64,000 bases of DNA from Polytrichum commune (taxonomy: Eukaryota; Streptophyta; Polytrichopsida; Polytrichales; Polytrichaceae): positions 57,469,169 to 57,533,168 of the forward strand of contig OX485806.1 of assembly GCA_950295325.1 (NCBI GenBank). The letters are read 5' to 3'. The notes below the pieces were generated by a model. That model ran no database searches. It worked only from the letters and a program-made list of their open reading frames with translations, and was not told the origin of the DNA. Positions within the stretch are counted from its first letter, which is position 1; each line of letters starts with the position of its first letter. Shown one piece after another: positions 45,961 to 57,613 of this stretch. The position numbers and the translations under genes are program-made.

Positions 45961-46436
45961 GTGGGGGAGAGACGCTAGTAGCACACTTAACTTCGAGGCT
46001 AGTCGCTCCACAACATGTACTTGTTCTTTGGCTTGAGGGAATCAAGTCCAAACTTTAGTGGTGCAAAGAGAAAAGTATGAGATGAGGTCCTAGTCTTGTA
46101 TTTGTGCTTGGTTAGTGGAAGAGGGGGAATAGACATGCCAAACTAGGTTGGGTAAGCCGAGTAATTGGGGGCCATGGCTTGGAGGGGCCTTGGATAAAAC
46201 CAAGAAACTTCTTAGTTGTGGGCTTGTTCGGGCGGAGGCAAGGTGATGGTGCGTGCTCATAAAAGTGCTACACGCGAGCTAACGAGAGTTGGCGCATGGG
46301 AGTCATGAACCCATGTCTCGAAAGAGCAAAGTGGGAACCGAGTCGGGCGGGACTTGGCATCACCCCCGTGCGATCGAGGCGTGGCTTAACAATGGAAAGC
46401 CATCTCGGAATTGCAACCGAGACAACTTAGTGGAAG
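45961..46436 (+). other. 3' non-coding region of copy C, left part
   Basis: Contains the uninterrupted form of the site where the solo LTR of 5860-6837 inserted in copy A. Cut at 46436 by another LTR. Confidence 0.7.
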
Positions 46437-47408
46437 TGTCCCAACCCTTGCTAGCCCCGCTTGACAATCTTGCCAATTTTCAATTTTAGGAAAAGTTACG
46501 AGCGCTAACCATTCGCATTCCGCCATGCTAATGGTTAGCTCCTCCTACCCCGGACCATATAGCTCATAGGAACGAACCAACCCTCCTACTTTGCTTTCAG
46601 AACTCACCCCTTAATCGGTAACCCATTCCTAGATGTGGACATCCATCCATGGAAGTCCAATCCCATGTTGATCATCGCGTTGCCAGAGCAACACTACAAC
46701 AACCCGAACCATACTAGGCAACTATGGCCTCACATTGGGCCAATGCCCATGGAGGCCTTGCCGTTCGGCCTCGGGTGGGTGAGGCCACACCACCTCACCC
46801 ATATAAGCCTCTAGGACTTCACGCGGGGCCCCTACCCCACCGTCAACCAACCTCTTGTCTCTCTACCAAGAGTTGGGGCCAAGTGGACATTTTCCTTTAG
46901 CCGCTGGGCCTAGAAGCCCCCAGCAGCTTCAGACCATCATAACTTCCTTGTATGATGTCTGATTCCAGAAACCAACCACTCTATCTTCATCTACGCTTCA
47001 CGTAGATGCCGATGGACTCCTCACTTGCCCCATTCGGGCAAGTGGTGAGGAAGTTATGCCTGTTTGAACATTGGCAGTCCCGGGAATCACTCCCTGGCAC
47101 TGCTGTACCAGGGCGCTGTCCCTGGACAGCGCCCCACTCAAATGGCCATAACTCCTAGCTTACTCTTTCGATTGAGGTGTTCTCGAGCATTCTAGAATCA
47201 CCACACCATGAGCTACGCATAGCTCATGGCCTTACCCTTGTGCCTCCTAGTCTTTGTGGGTGGGAGGCGTTCCCAACGCCCGGGGCCCTCACCCACACTA
47301 GGATCACTTGGGCCCTCTCACCAACGGCGCCACAAGTCCTGGGTGTCACTCTGGGGTCCCCTTGTGCCCATGGTGTTTCGGGCACTCCTCATGGAGAGGT
47401 GCGCGACA
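46437..47408 (-). mobile_element. Family-A solo LTR, TSD GGAAG
   Basis: 972 bp, antisense, TGTCCCAACC...GTGCGCGACA. GGAAG is duplicated at 46432-46436 and 47409-47413. The related sequence in copy A (about 7279-7295) is not interrupted. Confidence 0.95.
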
Positions 47409-47737
47409 GGAAGGTCTCGCCTAGATGTGTCACCTAGATGTGTCACATTAGGCTAATGGAGCCTAACGGGGGGGAGGCCCCAAAGGAGGGGCAACCCAAG
47501 TGAGTCCCAAAGTAGGTGGGTCTTGTATAGGTTAGGTCCTTGGATGAGAGATCCAAGGTCGCTAACGGACCACCTAGGAACGACACCTTTGGGACTATGC
47601 CAAATTTGAAGATGCATTGTGGGGTCGCGCCCAAAGGTAAACACAATGCCGCACCATAGAGGATGGCAACTTGACAATTGGTGTACCGACTACAAGTATA
47701 GTCGATGAGGGCATCGACTCCGTTTGGTGGGGGTGAG
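47409..47737 (+). other. 3' non-coding region of copy C with polypurine tract
   Basis: Ends GTGGGGGTGAG directly before the LTR at 47738. This is the expected plus-strand primer of the family-A element. Confidence 0.7.
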
Positions 47738-48581
47738 TGTCGCGTACTTCTCCATGAGGAGCGCCCGAAACACCATGGGCACAATGGGGACCCCGAAGTG
47801 ACACTTGGGACTTGTGGCGCCGTTGGTGAGAGGGCCCAAGTGATCCTAGTGTGGGCGAGGGCCCCGACGTTGGGAACGCCTCCCACCCACGGAGACTAGG
47901 ATGCACAAGGGTAAGGCCATGAGCTATGCGTAGCTCATGGCGTGGTGATTCTAGAATGCTCAAGATCACCTCAAACAGAGGTGTGAGCTAAGAATTATGG
48001 TAATTTGGGTGGGGCGCTGTCTCGGGACAACGCCCTGGTACAGCAGTGCCTGGGAGTGATTCCCGGGACTGCCAAGGTTTGAACAGGCATAACTTCCTCC
48101 ATACTTGCCCAAATGGCGCAAGTGAGAGTCCATCGGCATCTACGTGAAGCGTAGATGAAGATGGAATGGTTGCTTGTTAGTATCAGACATCATACAAGGA
48201 AGTTATGATTGTCTGAAGCTGTTGGGGGCTTCTAGGCCTAGCGGCGAAAGGTAAGTGTACACTTGGCCCCAACTCTTGGTAGAGAGACAAGAGGTTGGTT
48301 GACGGTGCGGTAGGGGCCCCGCGTAGAGTCCTAGAGGTTTATATGGGTGAGGTGGTGTGGCCTCACCCACCCGAGGCCGAACGGCACGGCCTCCATTGGC
48401 ATTGGCCTAATGTGAGGCCATAGTTGCCTAGTATGGTTCGGGTTGTTGTAGTGTTGCTCCGGCAACGCGATAATCAACATGGGATTGGACTTCCATGGAT
48501 GGAAGTCCACATCTAAGGAATGGGTTACCGATTAAGGGGTGAGTCCCGAAAGCAAAGTAGGAGGGTTGGTTCCCTCCTATG
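47738..48581 (+). mobile_element. Family-A 3' LTR of copy C, truncated
   Basis: Sense LTR of about 844 bases lacking its last roughly 130. It is followed by CTCCGTTTGGTAGGAGTGAG, a copy of its own upstream flank, and then by another LTR. Confidence 0.9.
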
Positions 48582-48601
48582 CTCCGTTTGGTAGGAGTGA
48601 G

Positions 48602-49575
48602 TGTCGCGCACCTCTCCATGAGGAGCGCCCAAAACACCATGGGCACAAGGGGTACCCCAGAGTGACACCCGGGACTTGTGGCGACGTTGGTGAGAGGGCC
48701 CAAGTGATCCTAGTGTGGGTGAGGGCCCCGGGCGTTGGGAACGTCTCCCACCCACGGAGACTAGGAGGCATGAGGGTAAGGCCAGAAGCTATGCGTAGCT
48801 CATGGTGTGGTGATTCTAGAATGCTCAAGAACACCTCAATCGGAGGTGTGAGCTAGGAGTTATGGCCATTTGAGTGGGGCGCTGTCTCGGGACAGCGCCC
48901 TGGTACAGCAGTGCCTGGGAGTGATTCCCGGGACTGCCAAGGTTCAAAGAGGCATAGCTTCATCAATACTTGCCCAAATGAGGCAAGTGAGGAGTCCATT
49001 GGCATCTACGTGAAGCGTAGATGAAGATGAAGTGGTTGGTTGTTATGTTCAGATATAATACAACGAAGTTATGATGGTCTGAAGCTGCTGGGGGGTTCTA
49101 AGCCCAGCAGCTAAAGGAAAATGTCCACTTGGCCCCAACTCTTGATAGAGAGACAAGAGGTTGGTTGACGGTAGGGTAGGGGCCCCGCGTAAACTCCTAG
49201 AGGCTTATGTGGGTGAGGTGGTGTGGCCTCACCCACCCGACGCCGAACGGCAAGGCCTCCATGGGCATTGGCCCAATGTGAGGCCATAGTTGCCTAGTAT
49301 GGTTCGGGTTGTTGTAGTGTTGCTCCGGCAACGCGATAATCAACATGGGATTGGACTTCCATGGATGGAAGTCCACATCTAAGGAATGGGTTACCGATTA
49401 AGGGGTGAGTCCCGAAAGCAAAGTAGGAGGGTTGGTTCCCTCCTATGAGCTATATGGTCCGGGGTAGGAGGACCTAACCATTAGCATGGCGGAATGCGAA
49501 TGGTTAGCGCTCGTAACCTTTGTGAGAATTGAAAATTGGCAAGATTGTCAAGGGGGGCTTGCAAGGGTTGCGACA
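48602..49575 (+). mobile_element. Family-A LTR, full length, tandem to the previous one
   Basis: 974 bp, TGTCGCGCAC...GGGTTGCGACA. Preceded at 48582-48601 by a second copy of the polypurine-tract flank, pointing to unequal crossover between two element ends. It joins MULE2 array C at 49576. Confidence 0.93.
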
Positions 49576-50300
49576 GTATAGATAGGTTCAATTAGTTGGT
49601 CGTTAGGTTGAACTAGTTTGTTTGTGGTCCAAAATTTTACCCTTTCAGAACCAAGAGGGTCTTGGTTTATAAATGTAGGAGCAGATTTTGACCATTATGG
49701 TTGTTAGCTTGTAGGTGTGCATAGGTTCAACTAGTTGGTCTTATCGTTCAACTAGTTTGTTTGTGGTCCAAAATTTGACCCTCTCGAAACCGAGAGGGTC
49801 TTGGTGTAGAAATGTAGGACCAGATTTTGCACATTTAGGTTGTTAGCTTGTGGGTATGGATAGGTTGAACTAGTTGGTCATTAGGTTGAACTAGTTTGTT
49901 TGTGGTCCAGAATTTTACCCTCTCGGAACCGAGAGGGTCCTGGTTAAGAAATGTAGGAGCAGATTTTGAACATTATGGTTGTTAGCTTGTAGGTGTGCAT
50001 AGGTTCAACTAGTTGGTCTTATCGTTCAACTAGTTTGTTTGTGGTCCAGAATTTGACCCTCTCGGAACCGAAAGGGTCTTCGTGTAGAAATGTAGGACCA
50101 GATTTTGCACATTTAGGTTGTTAACTTGTGGGTATGAATAGGTTCAATTAGTTGGTCGTTAGGTTGAATTAGTTTGTTTGTAGTCCAAAATTTTACCCTC
50201 TCGGAACCGAGAGGGTCTTGGTTTGTTAGTGGTTGGTTGTTAGGTTCAACTAGTTTGTTTGTGGTCCAAAACTTTACCCTCTCGGAATTTTACCCTCTTT
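49576..50300. repeat. Palindrome array C
   Basis: Six units of about 138 bases with CCCTCTCGGAACCGAGAGGG followed by TCTTGGT. The spacer (GTTCAACTAGTTGGTC, TTGTTTGTGGTCCA) is unlike arrays A and B. It precedes exon 8 of the gene copy, the same place array A holds in MULE1. Confidence 0.92.
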
Positions 50301-50343
50301 AGAGTCTAACCACATTTCTAACTTTCGGTTTCTCTCTTCTCAG

Positions 50344-52897
50344 TTGGAGAAGGGAGTTGAGGATGAGATAGCGTCATTTGAAAATGAATGCTCCATCGAC
50401 ATCGACTAGACTTCTACGGAAGATCTTCTGCAACCTGCTCATTTTGTGGAGCATTGGAGGCTCATTTTGTAGGACAAGGCTTACCGAGTATATTTTGATG
50501 AGAAGGGTGACTTGAAGTTCACCAAAGGGCTCAATCTCTTGGAGTTCAAGGAAGGATCCATTGCTATCAAGCGCGTTGCTTATCGGTAAACATCCTCGTT
50601 TTTCTTTTCTCCCTCTTATCTTCGTTTCTTTTCATTTTTTCCAATCCTTTTTTTTCCCATTTTCTTTACTTTGTACGTACATTCATCGAGAGCTTGTCGT
50701 GAAGAATGTTCTTCCTTCTTCGTCGTTGCCATTATTCCTTCAAGATTGGATCGATGACAATTCAAATCTTTGTGTGTACACGCCTATGCAACTTGTAAAA
50801 TTTCCATGCGTGCATTTGGTGGCGGGTGGTTGGTACTTGAATTGTTATCGTGGGTTCGTTCCCGACGTAGAGGAACCCCTCTACAACAGCCTCGCTTCCT
50901 CTGCTCCTGAGGTTATTGAATTGGAGGAAGAGCCAGATTGTCGCGCACCTCTCCATGAGGAGTGCCCGAAACACCATGGACACAAGGGGGACCCCGGAGT
51001 GCCACCCGGGACTTGTGACGCCGTTGGTGAGAGGGCCCAAGTGTTCCTAGTGAGGGTGAGGGCCCCGGGCGTTGGGAATGTCTCCCACCCACGGAGACTA
51101 GGAGGCATGAGGGTAAGGCCATGAGCTATGCGTAGATCATGGCGTGGTGATTTTGGAATGCTCAAGATTACCTCAAGCAGAGGTGTGAGCTAGGAGTTAT
51201 GGCCATTTGAGTGGGGCGCTGTCTCGGGACAGCGCCCTGGTACAGCAGTGCCTGGGAGTGATTCCCGGGACTGCCAAGGTTCAAACAAGCATAACTTCCT
51301 CAAGACTTGCCCAAATGGGACAAGTGAGGAGTCCATCGGTATCTACGTGAAGCGTAGATGAAGATGAAATGGTTGCTTGTTATGATCAGACATCATACAA
51401 GGAAGTTATGATGGTCTGAAGCTGCTAGGGGGGTTCTAGGCCCAGCAGCTAAAGGAAAATGTCCACTTGGCCCCAACTCATTCATTTCATATGTTGCACC
51501 GGTTGTTTTTATCTTACATTTGCATTGGATTTTCTCTTTGCAGGTTGGAGCGCGCTGTACTTGTCCCAATACGAAGCCTAAGGTTCACACAGGGCTAGAT
51601 CCATTGTTTGCAGATGTGCCGGAGAACCTCCGTGTGCCTAGGATCTCCTCATCATCGTCAGATATTCCTTATTGGAACAAACGTTCTTTCACGTACTTTG
51701 AGGTTCTCTTTGCCTTCGCAAGCGCCAACCTTCATGACGATGGCGTTCTTGTGTTTGCACACGCCGCTGATCCGGAAGTGTATAGATCAATTCACAACTG
51801 GGCACATACAGAGGACTTTTACGTTGCCGAAGATTGGTTTGGCATGAATGACTTTGATCTTTAATCGCCCACTAATCCTTCTAAGTTGGTAATTGCTATC
51901 TAACCTCATCTTTCTTTATTCTTGTCTTTTTTTCCATTACATTTTTTAGATTCCTAAATCTACCCTTCGCATTTCTTTCAGACTTGCAAGTTTTTCATCA
52001 AGTTGCTTGTCTGTAATGAATCTGTTCTGAATGTCCGGACCTCGGACTTCGAGGACATGGGTTATAATTTCAAGAGAGATGGTTGGCTCAACAGTTTCGC
52101 CGATGCGAAGAACCAATCGATGAGGGAAGACGAGGTGCCTTGGAGGGATGCTCGTGAAAAGCGCCCCGAGTTTTTTTCCATCTTTTTTTCCGCCCTTACG
52201 GACAAGGACAATATTATCATAGATTGACAATGTGGCGTTGGTTGGTTTTCCATCTCTTTGTTTTTTTTTCTCTGTTCTGTAATGCTTCGTTTTCTTTGCT
52301 ACTTGCTCCATTTTCCATTCATTTCCTTATGCTCGGTTTCTCGCATCTATTTCTTCTAGGAGGTTCCGTCATTGCATGCCGCTCCATTCAACGACATATT
52401 GTGGCGCTTGAGTCAGACATCGATATCTACAAGTCCATCCTACTCCCCTTGCGTGAGCCTGAGCAAGAACACACTTCGCAGCATGTTGCTGCTCAACGAG
52501 GCTCTGTTTTTGCTCCTCCTCCTCGGAAGACGGCGAAGCGCAATTTTGATTTGCTGTGTGCGTAAGTTCGCTTTTGGCTTCTTACTGGCTTTCTTGCATT
52601 TTTTCCCTCTCGGATTTGAATTTTTGGCTTGTACTCATGTTTGTTGTTTCCTCTTCCTATATGTGCAGAGTTCAAAATGCAAGCCCAATTCATGTCCTTC
52701 ATGCGGACATGTTTTCAACCCCTTCGACGACATTCGAGCTCCCTTCCTTTGACGCAGACCTTGCCCACCTTTTGGCAGAGGCATCGTCCCCACCTCCTGC
52801 TCGCATACGTCCTTTCAACAAACTAGTATTGGATTTCCTAGACATAGAAGCAGAGCAGGGTGAAGAAAGAAATATACATGGTGGCCCAAGTTGTTGA
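50344..52897 (+). pseudogene. ParB-like/DNA methyltransferase-like gene, MULE2 copy (3' half)
   Basis: Exons matching MULE1 exons 8-12: 50344-50585 (242 bases, same length), part of exon 9 from about 50680 to 50938, exon 10 at 51544-51888, exon 11 in two parts (51982-52240 and 52360-52561), and exon 12 at 52669-52897. Key motifs recur: L-F-A-D-V-P-E-N in place of the catalytic [DNS]PP[YFW], and C-G-V-G-G-S...R-H-I-V-A-L-E-S-D. Breaks: TAG at 50407-50409 and 50470-50472, TAA at 51862-51864, TGA near 52225, a lost acceptor before exon 9, and an LTR with a deletion at 50939-51479. All four stops replace Trp or Gln of the MULE1 copy. An extra intron splits exon 11. Confidence 0.7.
50939..51479 (+). 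mobile_element. Family-A LTR fragment in exon 9 of the MULE2 gene
   Basis: First 541 bases of a sense LTR (TGTCGCGCAC...GGCCCCAACTC). Its remainder and the rest of exon 9 are deleted; gene sequence resumes in the next intron at 51480. Left flank CAGAT would be its duplication. Confidence 0.92.
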
Positions 52898-52989
52898 CTG
52901 CGCCTCATACGTTTCGAACCTCCATCTAATATGTATTATTTATGTTCAAGTTTTTCTTAAGTTCATTTGTTGACTTCCATGTGCCTTTG

Positions 52990-55900
52990 CAAACCCTATT
53001 CAACTCCTTCAACTAGTTCGTTTATGGGATGAAATACTTTATATGTTCACCCTAGGTATATATAACCAGATTTTACAGTTTACGGTTGTTGGTTTGTTTG
53101 TTTGGATAGGTTCACCTGGTTGGTTGTAAGCTTGTAGGTGTGTATAGGTTCAACTACTTAGTTGTTAAGTTCAACTAGTTTCTTTGGGGCTGGAATTTCA
53201 CCCTCTCGGAACCGAGAGGGTCTTATTGTAGGAATATAGGACCACATTGTCCAGTTCAAGGTTCTTTGCTAGTATGTATGTGTACGTTCAACTACTTTGT
53301 TTGTAGGCTGGAATTTCACCCTCTCGATACCGAGAGGGTCTTGGACTATTAATGTATGTCCACATTTTGAAATTATAAATTGTTGACGTCTATGTGTACA
53401 TTGGTTGAACTAGTTGTTTGATTGGTTCAAGTGGTTAGTTTTTTTGCTCCTATATTACCCTCTCGGAACCGAGAGGGTCTCAGACACTTAATGTATGACC
53501 ACATTCTACAATTTCAGATTGAAATCTACTTTTCGTGGATAGTTTCAACTACTTCGTTGGTGGGTTCAACTAGTTAGTTTTGGGGTACAAGTGGTTTGTG
53601 TTTCAGCTGGAATTTGACCCTCTTGGGATTGAGTAGGTCTTTCTGTAGTATTGGAGGACCATATTTTGTACTTTAAGGTTGGAAGCTTGTATGTGTACTT
53701 AAGTTGAACTAGTTGGTTGATAGGCTATACATGTAGGATGTGTGCTTGTGTGCATAGTTCCAACTACATGCTTGGTAGGATCAACTAGTTTGTATTTTGG
53801 CTGGAATTAGTTACTCTCGGAACCGAGAAGGTCTTAGGCTATTAATGTAGGCCAACCTTATGGTCATAATGATAATTATTGCATCCCCCTTCAATATATG
53901 GTGTATTAGCTAGGATCCCCAAATCAAGTTAGGATTTTCCATACTAATGTAATGCACTCAAATCAAACATCATAGCAATGATGGTCACACCCCCTTCCAC
54001 CCTTTTCACAATCGAGGACATCCAAGCACATAAGCTTCAAACCAAATGCAAGTTTTCATTGCATTCTCCTCTTCCAATCTGGTGAGTGTTCGGACTCTGC
54101 CCCCTTTGAATTTTTGTTCATGTTTTTTTACGCCAAATTTTTGGTTTTAATGCATAAGATGACATTTTGTGTTTCGGTATTCTCTCTTGGATCCGAAAAG
54201 ATGTAGGGTATACAAGATTGTTGGGTTTGATGCATACAATGGAGTTTTGTGTGGGAATTTTGTGTGGCTAGTTTGTATGTGAACTGGAATGGACCCTCTC
54301 AGTTCCGAGAGGGTCTTACTTGCAGTATTTAGGACCAGATTTCGGACTTGAATGTTGAAGGCGTGTTTGTGTATATAGGTTGCACTAGTGTGGATGTGGA
54401 CTGGAATTAATCTTCTCGGTTCCGAGAGGATGTTCCTTCCAGAATTTAGGATCAGATTTGACCTTCGATGTTGAAGGGTTTCACTAGTGTGGATGTGTAC
54501 TTGGTCTGGATTGGACCCTCTCGGTTCCGAGAGGGTCTTACTTTAAGTATATAGGACCATATTTTAGACTTGAATGTGTGTATTTGTACGTGGACTTGAA
54601 TGGACCCTCTCGGTTCCGAGAGGTTACTTGAATTTTTTTAGACCAGATTTTGCACTTGAGTGTTGTGTGCTTGTTTGTGAATATAGGTTGGACTAGTGTG
54701 TATTTATATGTTGACTTGAATGGACCCTCTTTCTTCCGAGAGGGTCTTACTTGAAGTATTAGTGACCAGATTTTGAACTTGAGTATTGTATGTTTGTTTG
54801 TGTATATAGGTTGGACTAGTGTGTATTTGTAGGTGGACTTGAATGGACCCTCTCGGTTCCAAGAAGGTCTTACTTGAATTTTTTAAGACCAGATTTTGGA
54901 CTTGAATGTTGTGTGTTTGTTTGTGAATATAGATTGGACTAGTGTGTATTTGTAGGTGGACTTGAATGGACCTTCTCGGTTCCGAGAGGGTCTTTCTTGA
55001 ATGTTTTTAGACCAGTTTTTGCACTTGAGTGTTGTGTGTTTGTTTGTGAATATAGGTTGGACTAGTGTGTATTTGTAGGTGGACTTGAATGGACCCTCTC
55101 GGTTCCGAGAGGGTCTTACTTGAATGTTTTTAGACCAGTTTTTGCACTTGAGTGTTGTGTGTTTGTTTGTGAATATAGGTTGGACTAGTGTGTATTTGTA
55201 TGTTGACTTGAATGGACCCTCTATCTTCCGAGAGGGTCTTACTTGAAGTATTTGTGACCAGATTTTGAATTTGAGTATTGTGTGTTTGTTTGTGTATATA
55301 GATTGGACTAGTGTGTATTTGTAGGTGGACTTGAATGGACCCTTTCGGTTCCGAGAGGGTCTTACTTGAAAGTTTTTAGACCAGATTTTGCACTTCAGTG
55401 TTGTGTGCTTGTTTGTGAATATAGGTTGAACTAGTATGTATTTGTATGTGGACTTGAATGGACCCTCTCGGGTCTTACTTCAATTTATTGGGACCAGATT
55501 TTGGACTTGAGTGTTGAATACTTGTTTGTGTATATAGGTTGGGCTAGTGTGTATTTGTATGTTGACTAGGAATGGACCCTCTCTCTTCCGAGATTGTCTT
55601 ACTTGAATTATTTAGGACCAGATTTTGGACTTGAATGTTTTGTGTTTGTTTGTGTATATTGGTTGGACTAGTGTGTATTTGTATGTGGACTTGAATGGAC
55701 CATCTCAATTCCGAGAGGGTCTTACTTCAATTATTTAGGACCACATTTTGGACTTCAATGTTGTGTGCTTGTTTGTGAATATAGGTTGAACTAGTGTGTA
55801 TGTGTATGTGGACTTGAATGGACCTTCTCTCTTTCGAGAGGGTCTTACTTCAATCATTTAGGACCAGATTTTGAGCATGAATGTTGAAATCTTGTTTGTG

Positions 55901-56340
55901 AATATAGGTTGAACTAGTGTGTATGTGTATGTTGACTTGGATGTACCCTCTCTCTTCCGAGAGGGTCTTACTTGAAGTGTTTGTGACCAGATTTTGGACT
56001 TCAGTGTTGTGTGTTTATTTGTGTATATAGGTTGGACTAGTGTGTATTTGTATGTGGATTTGAATGGACCCTCTTTCTTCCAAGAGGGTCTTACTTAAAT
56101 TTTTTTGGACCAGATTTTGGTCTTGAATGTTGTGTTATTGTTTGTGAATATAGGTTGAACTAGTGTGTATGTGTATGTTGACTTGAATGGACCCTCTCTC
56201 TTCCGAGAGGGTCTTACTAGAATTATTTAAGACCAGATTTTGGACTTGAATGTTTTGTGTTTGTTTGTGTATATTGGTTGGACTAGTGTGTATTTGTATG
56301 TGGACCCTATCGGTTCCGAGAGGGTCTTCCTTCAAGAATG
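52990..56340. repeat. Palindrome array D
   Basis: About 23 units of roughly 120 bases. Units at about 53190-53830 have centre AA (CTCGGAACCGAG). Units at about 54290-56330 have centre TT (CTCGGTTCCGAG), a reversal of polarity. The second block has spacers TTGGACTAGTGTGTATTTG and GACCAGATTTTG. Between them, 53860-54280 has no palindrome. It lies downstream of the gene, where MULE1 has no array. Confidence 0.92.
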
Positions 56341-56714
56341 TATTACCATATTTCGGACCTCCATCCTATATGTAATGTTTTCTCTGAAAATATTTATAAG
56401 TATATATGTTGAATCTCCATGTGCCTTTTCCCAACCTCATTCAATCCTTCAGGGGTGGTTGGTGTTTCATTTGAACTCTCTATATAGTTTCGGATGGAAG
56501 GGTTGAATATACTTTGGAGGTTGTCTAGTTTAGTTGTTCTTGAGAGAAGCTAAGGTTGTGCGTGACTTTGAATTGTTTGAATGGGTTGAATGTTTTTGTT
56601 AAGGTTAGCTCTCGGCCACATTTCATTTGGGTTGGATTCATATGATATATGTGTCTCATTTTGTAACCGATTGGGGTTGGCGCATCAGGTTGGAAATCCC
56701 ACGTCATACTTGCA

Positions 56715-57200
56715 TTGTATTTGGACGAAGATGTACAATTGAACGTCTTGGTCCCAAACTTGTTGGTAGGTGCCGCAAATATGGATATGAGTGCAGAGAG
56801 GGCATTGGACACCCATCTCTATTTCTTGCTAATCCATAGTTTGAGGCTATGTTGCAAAGCATGGAAAACGATTGTGGATAAAAGTGTGGAGTACAATGCT
56901 CTTCGTTTGGCTCAGCATGAATACTCCATGGGTCCCAACGGTGTCCCGAGGGTGTATTTGATACGAGAACATAACCTCATACATCAATTTCAAATGAACT
57001 TGATGTGGTTCTCATACAGCCAGCACGTCACCTCAAAAATTCCCAGGAGGATTCTTATGTCGGACTTGGGGAATTTGTCATTGCGTTCATTGGCTAAGCT
57101 AAGGGATGAATTAGAAAGCTGCTGGTGTGCGGTAGAGATGTATGGCATGACCTTTGAATCATTTTATCCATATTGGATATGCCTGGCCGATAGGATGTAG
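56715..57200 (+). CDS. Unrecognised 161-codon frame in MULE2
   Basis: Open frame from ATG 56715 to TAG 57198-57200. The stretch L-R-L-C-C-K-A-W-K-T-I-V-D resembles the end of an F-box (C-K-x-W-x-x-I-V), and D-V-L-type residues precede it, but the match is short. The rest (Y-S-Q-H-V-T-S-K-I-P-R-R) is unknown. It could be the last exon of a longer gene, since the frame is open a little upstream. It lies between array D and the MULE2 right end. Confidence 0.35.
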   Translation: MYLDEDVQLNVLVPNLLVGAANMDMSAERALDTHLYFLLIHSLRLCCKAWKTIVDKSVEYNALRLAQHEYSMGPNGVPRVYLIREHNLIHQFQMNLMWFSYSQHVTSKIPRRILMSDLGNLSLRSLAKLRDELESCWCAVEMYGMTFESFYPYWICLADRM

Positions 57201-57339
57201 ATGGAAATAAAGTAGAGTAATCTGTATATAGTTACTTGAACTGAATACACATTTTTATAAGTCTTGAGGTTGGCACCTAACTTCACCTGTATTTTGTTGG
57301 GCAATAAAATATTTTGTATATGGTATTTTGATTTCAATT

Positions 57340-57613
57340 GGTGACGTCAACCCTAATTTAATATGAAACATTTGAAAGCTAGCCTATAAGATGTTTGAGA
57401 ACAAATGCAATCTTCCACGCCTATAGGATCCGTTGGTTTCTCGAATAATTATGGGTTATTATGTCCACGGGAATGGCGTGCCTTTCCAACAAATTGAATT
57501 CAAACCATCTCTAATTCCACAGAAATAGGCACTGCTTCTCCTAAAATTATCCAACAAAATCTAAATTTTCTGCTCTCCGCTCTCCGCTCACCGCTCACAC
57601 TACTAAGTTTTCC
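57340..57613 (-). repeat. MULE2 right terminal region
   Basis: Inverted homologue of the MULE1 left end (9982-10280): shared GCCTATTTC(C/T)GTGGA, GGAAAGGCAC(C/G)CCATTCCCGTG and AAACATCTTATAG motifs, then CTCTCCGCTCTCCGCTCACC before the terminus. Confidence 0.75.

Larger units (their letters stand above)
49576..57613. mobile_element. MULE2: truncated relative of MULE1
   Basis: The right terminus, read inverted from 57613, is GGAAAACTTAGTAGTGTGAG, close to the MULE1 left end GGGAAACTGAAGTATGTGAG. About 280 bases inward remain homologous. The element carries the 3' half of the methyltransferase-like gene (+), two palindrome arrays and one other open frame. Its left part, including any transposase gene, is missing: family-A LTR sequence replaces it at 49575. 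The right end lies in a retrotransposon gag gene, whose next bases GCCGGTAATG would be the target duplication. Confidence 0.7.
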
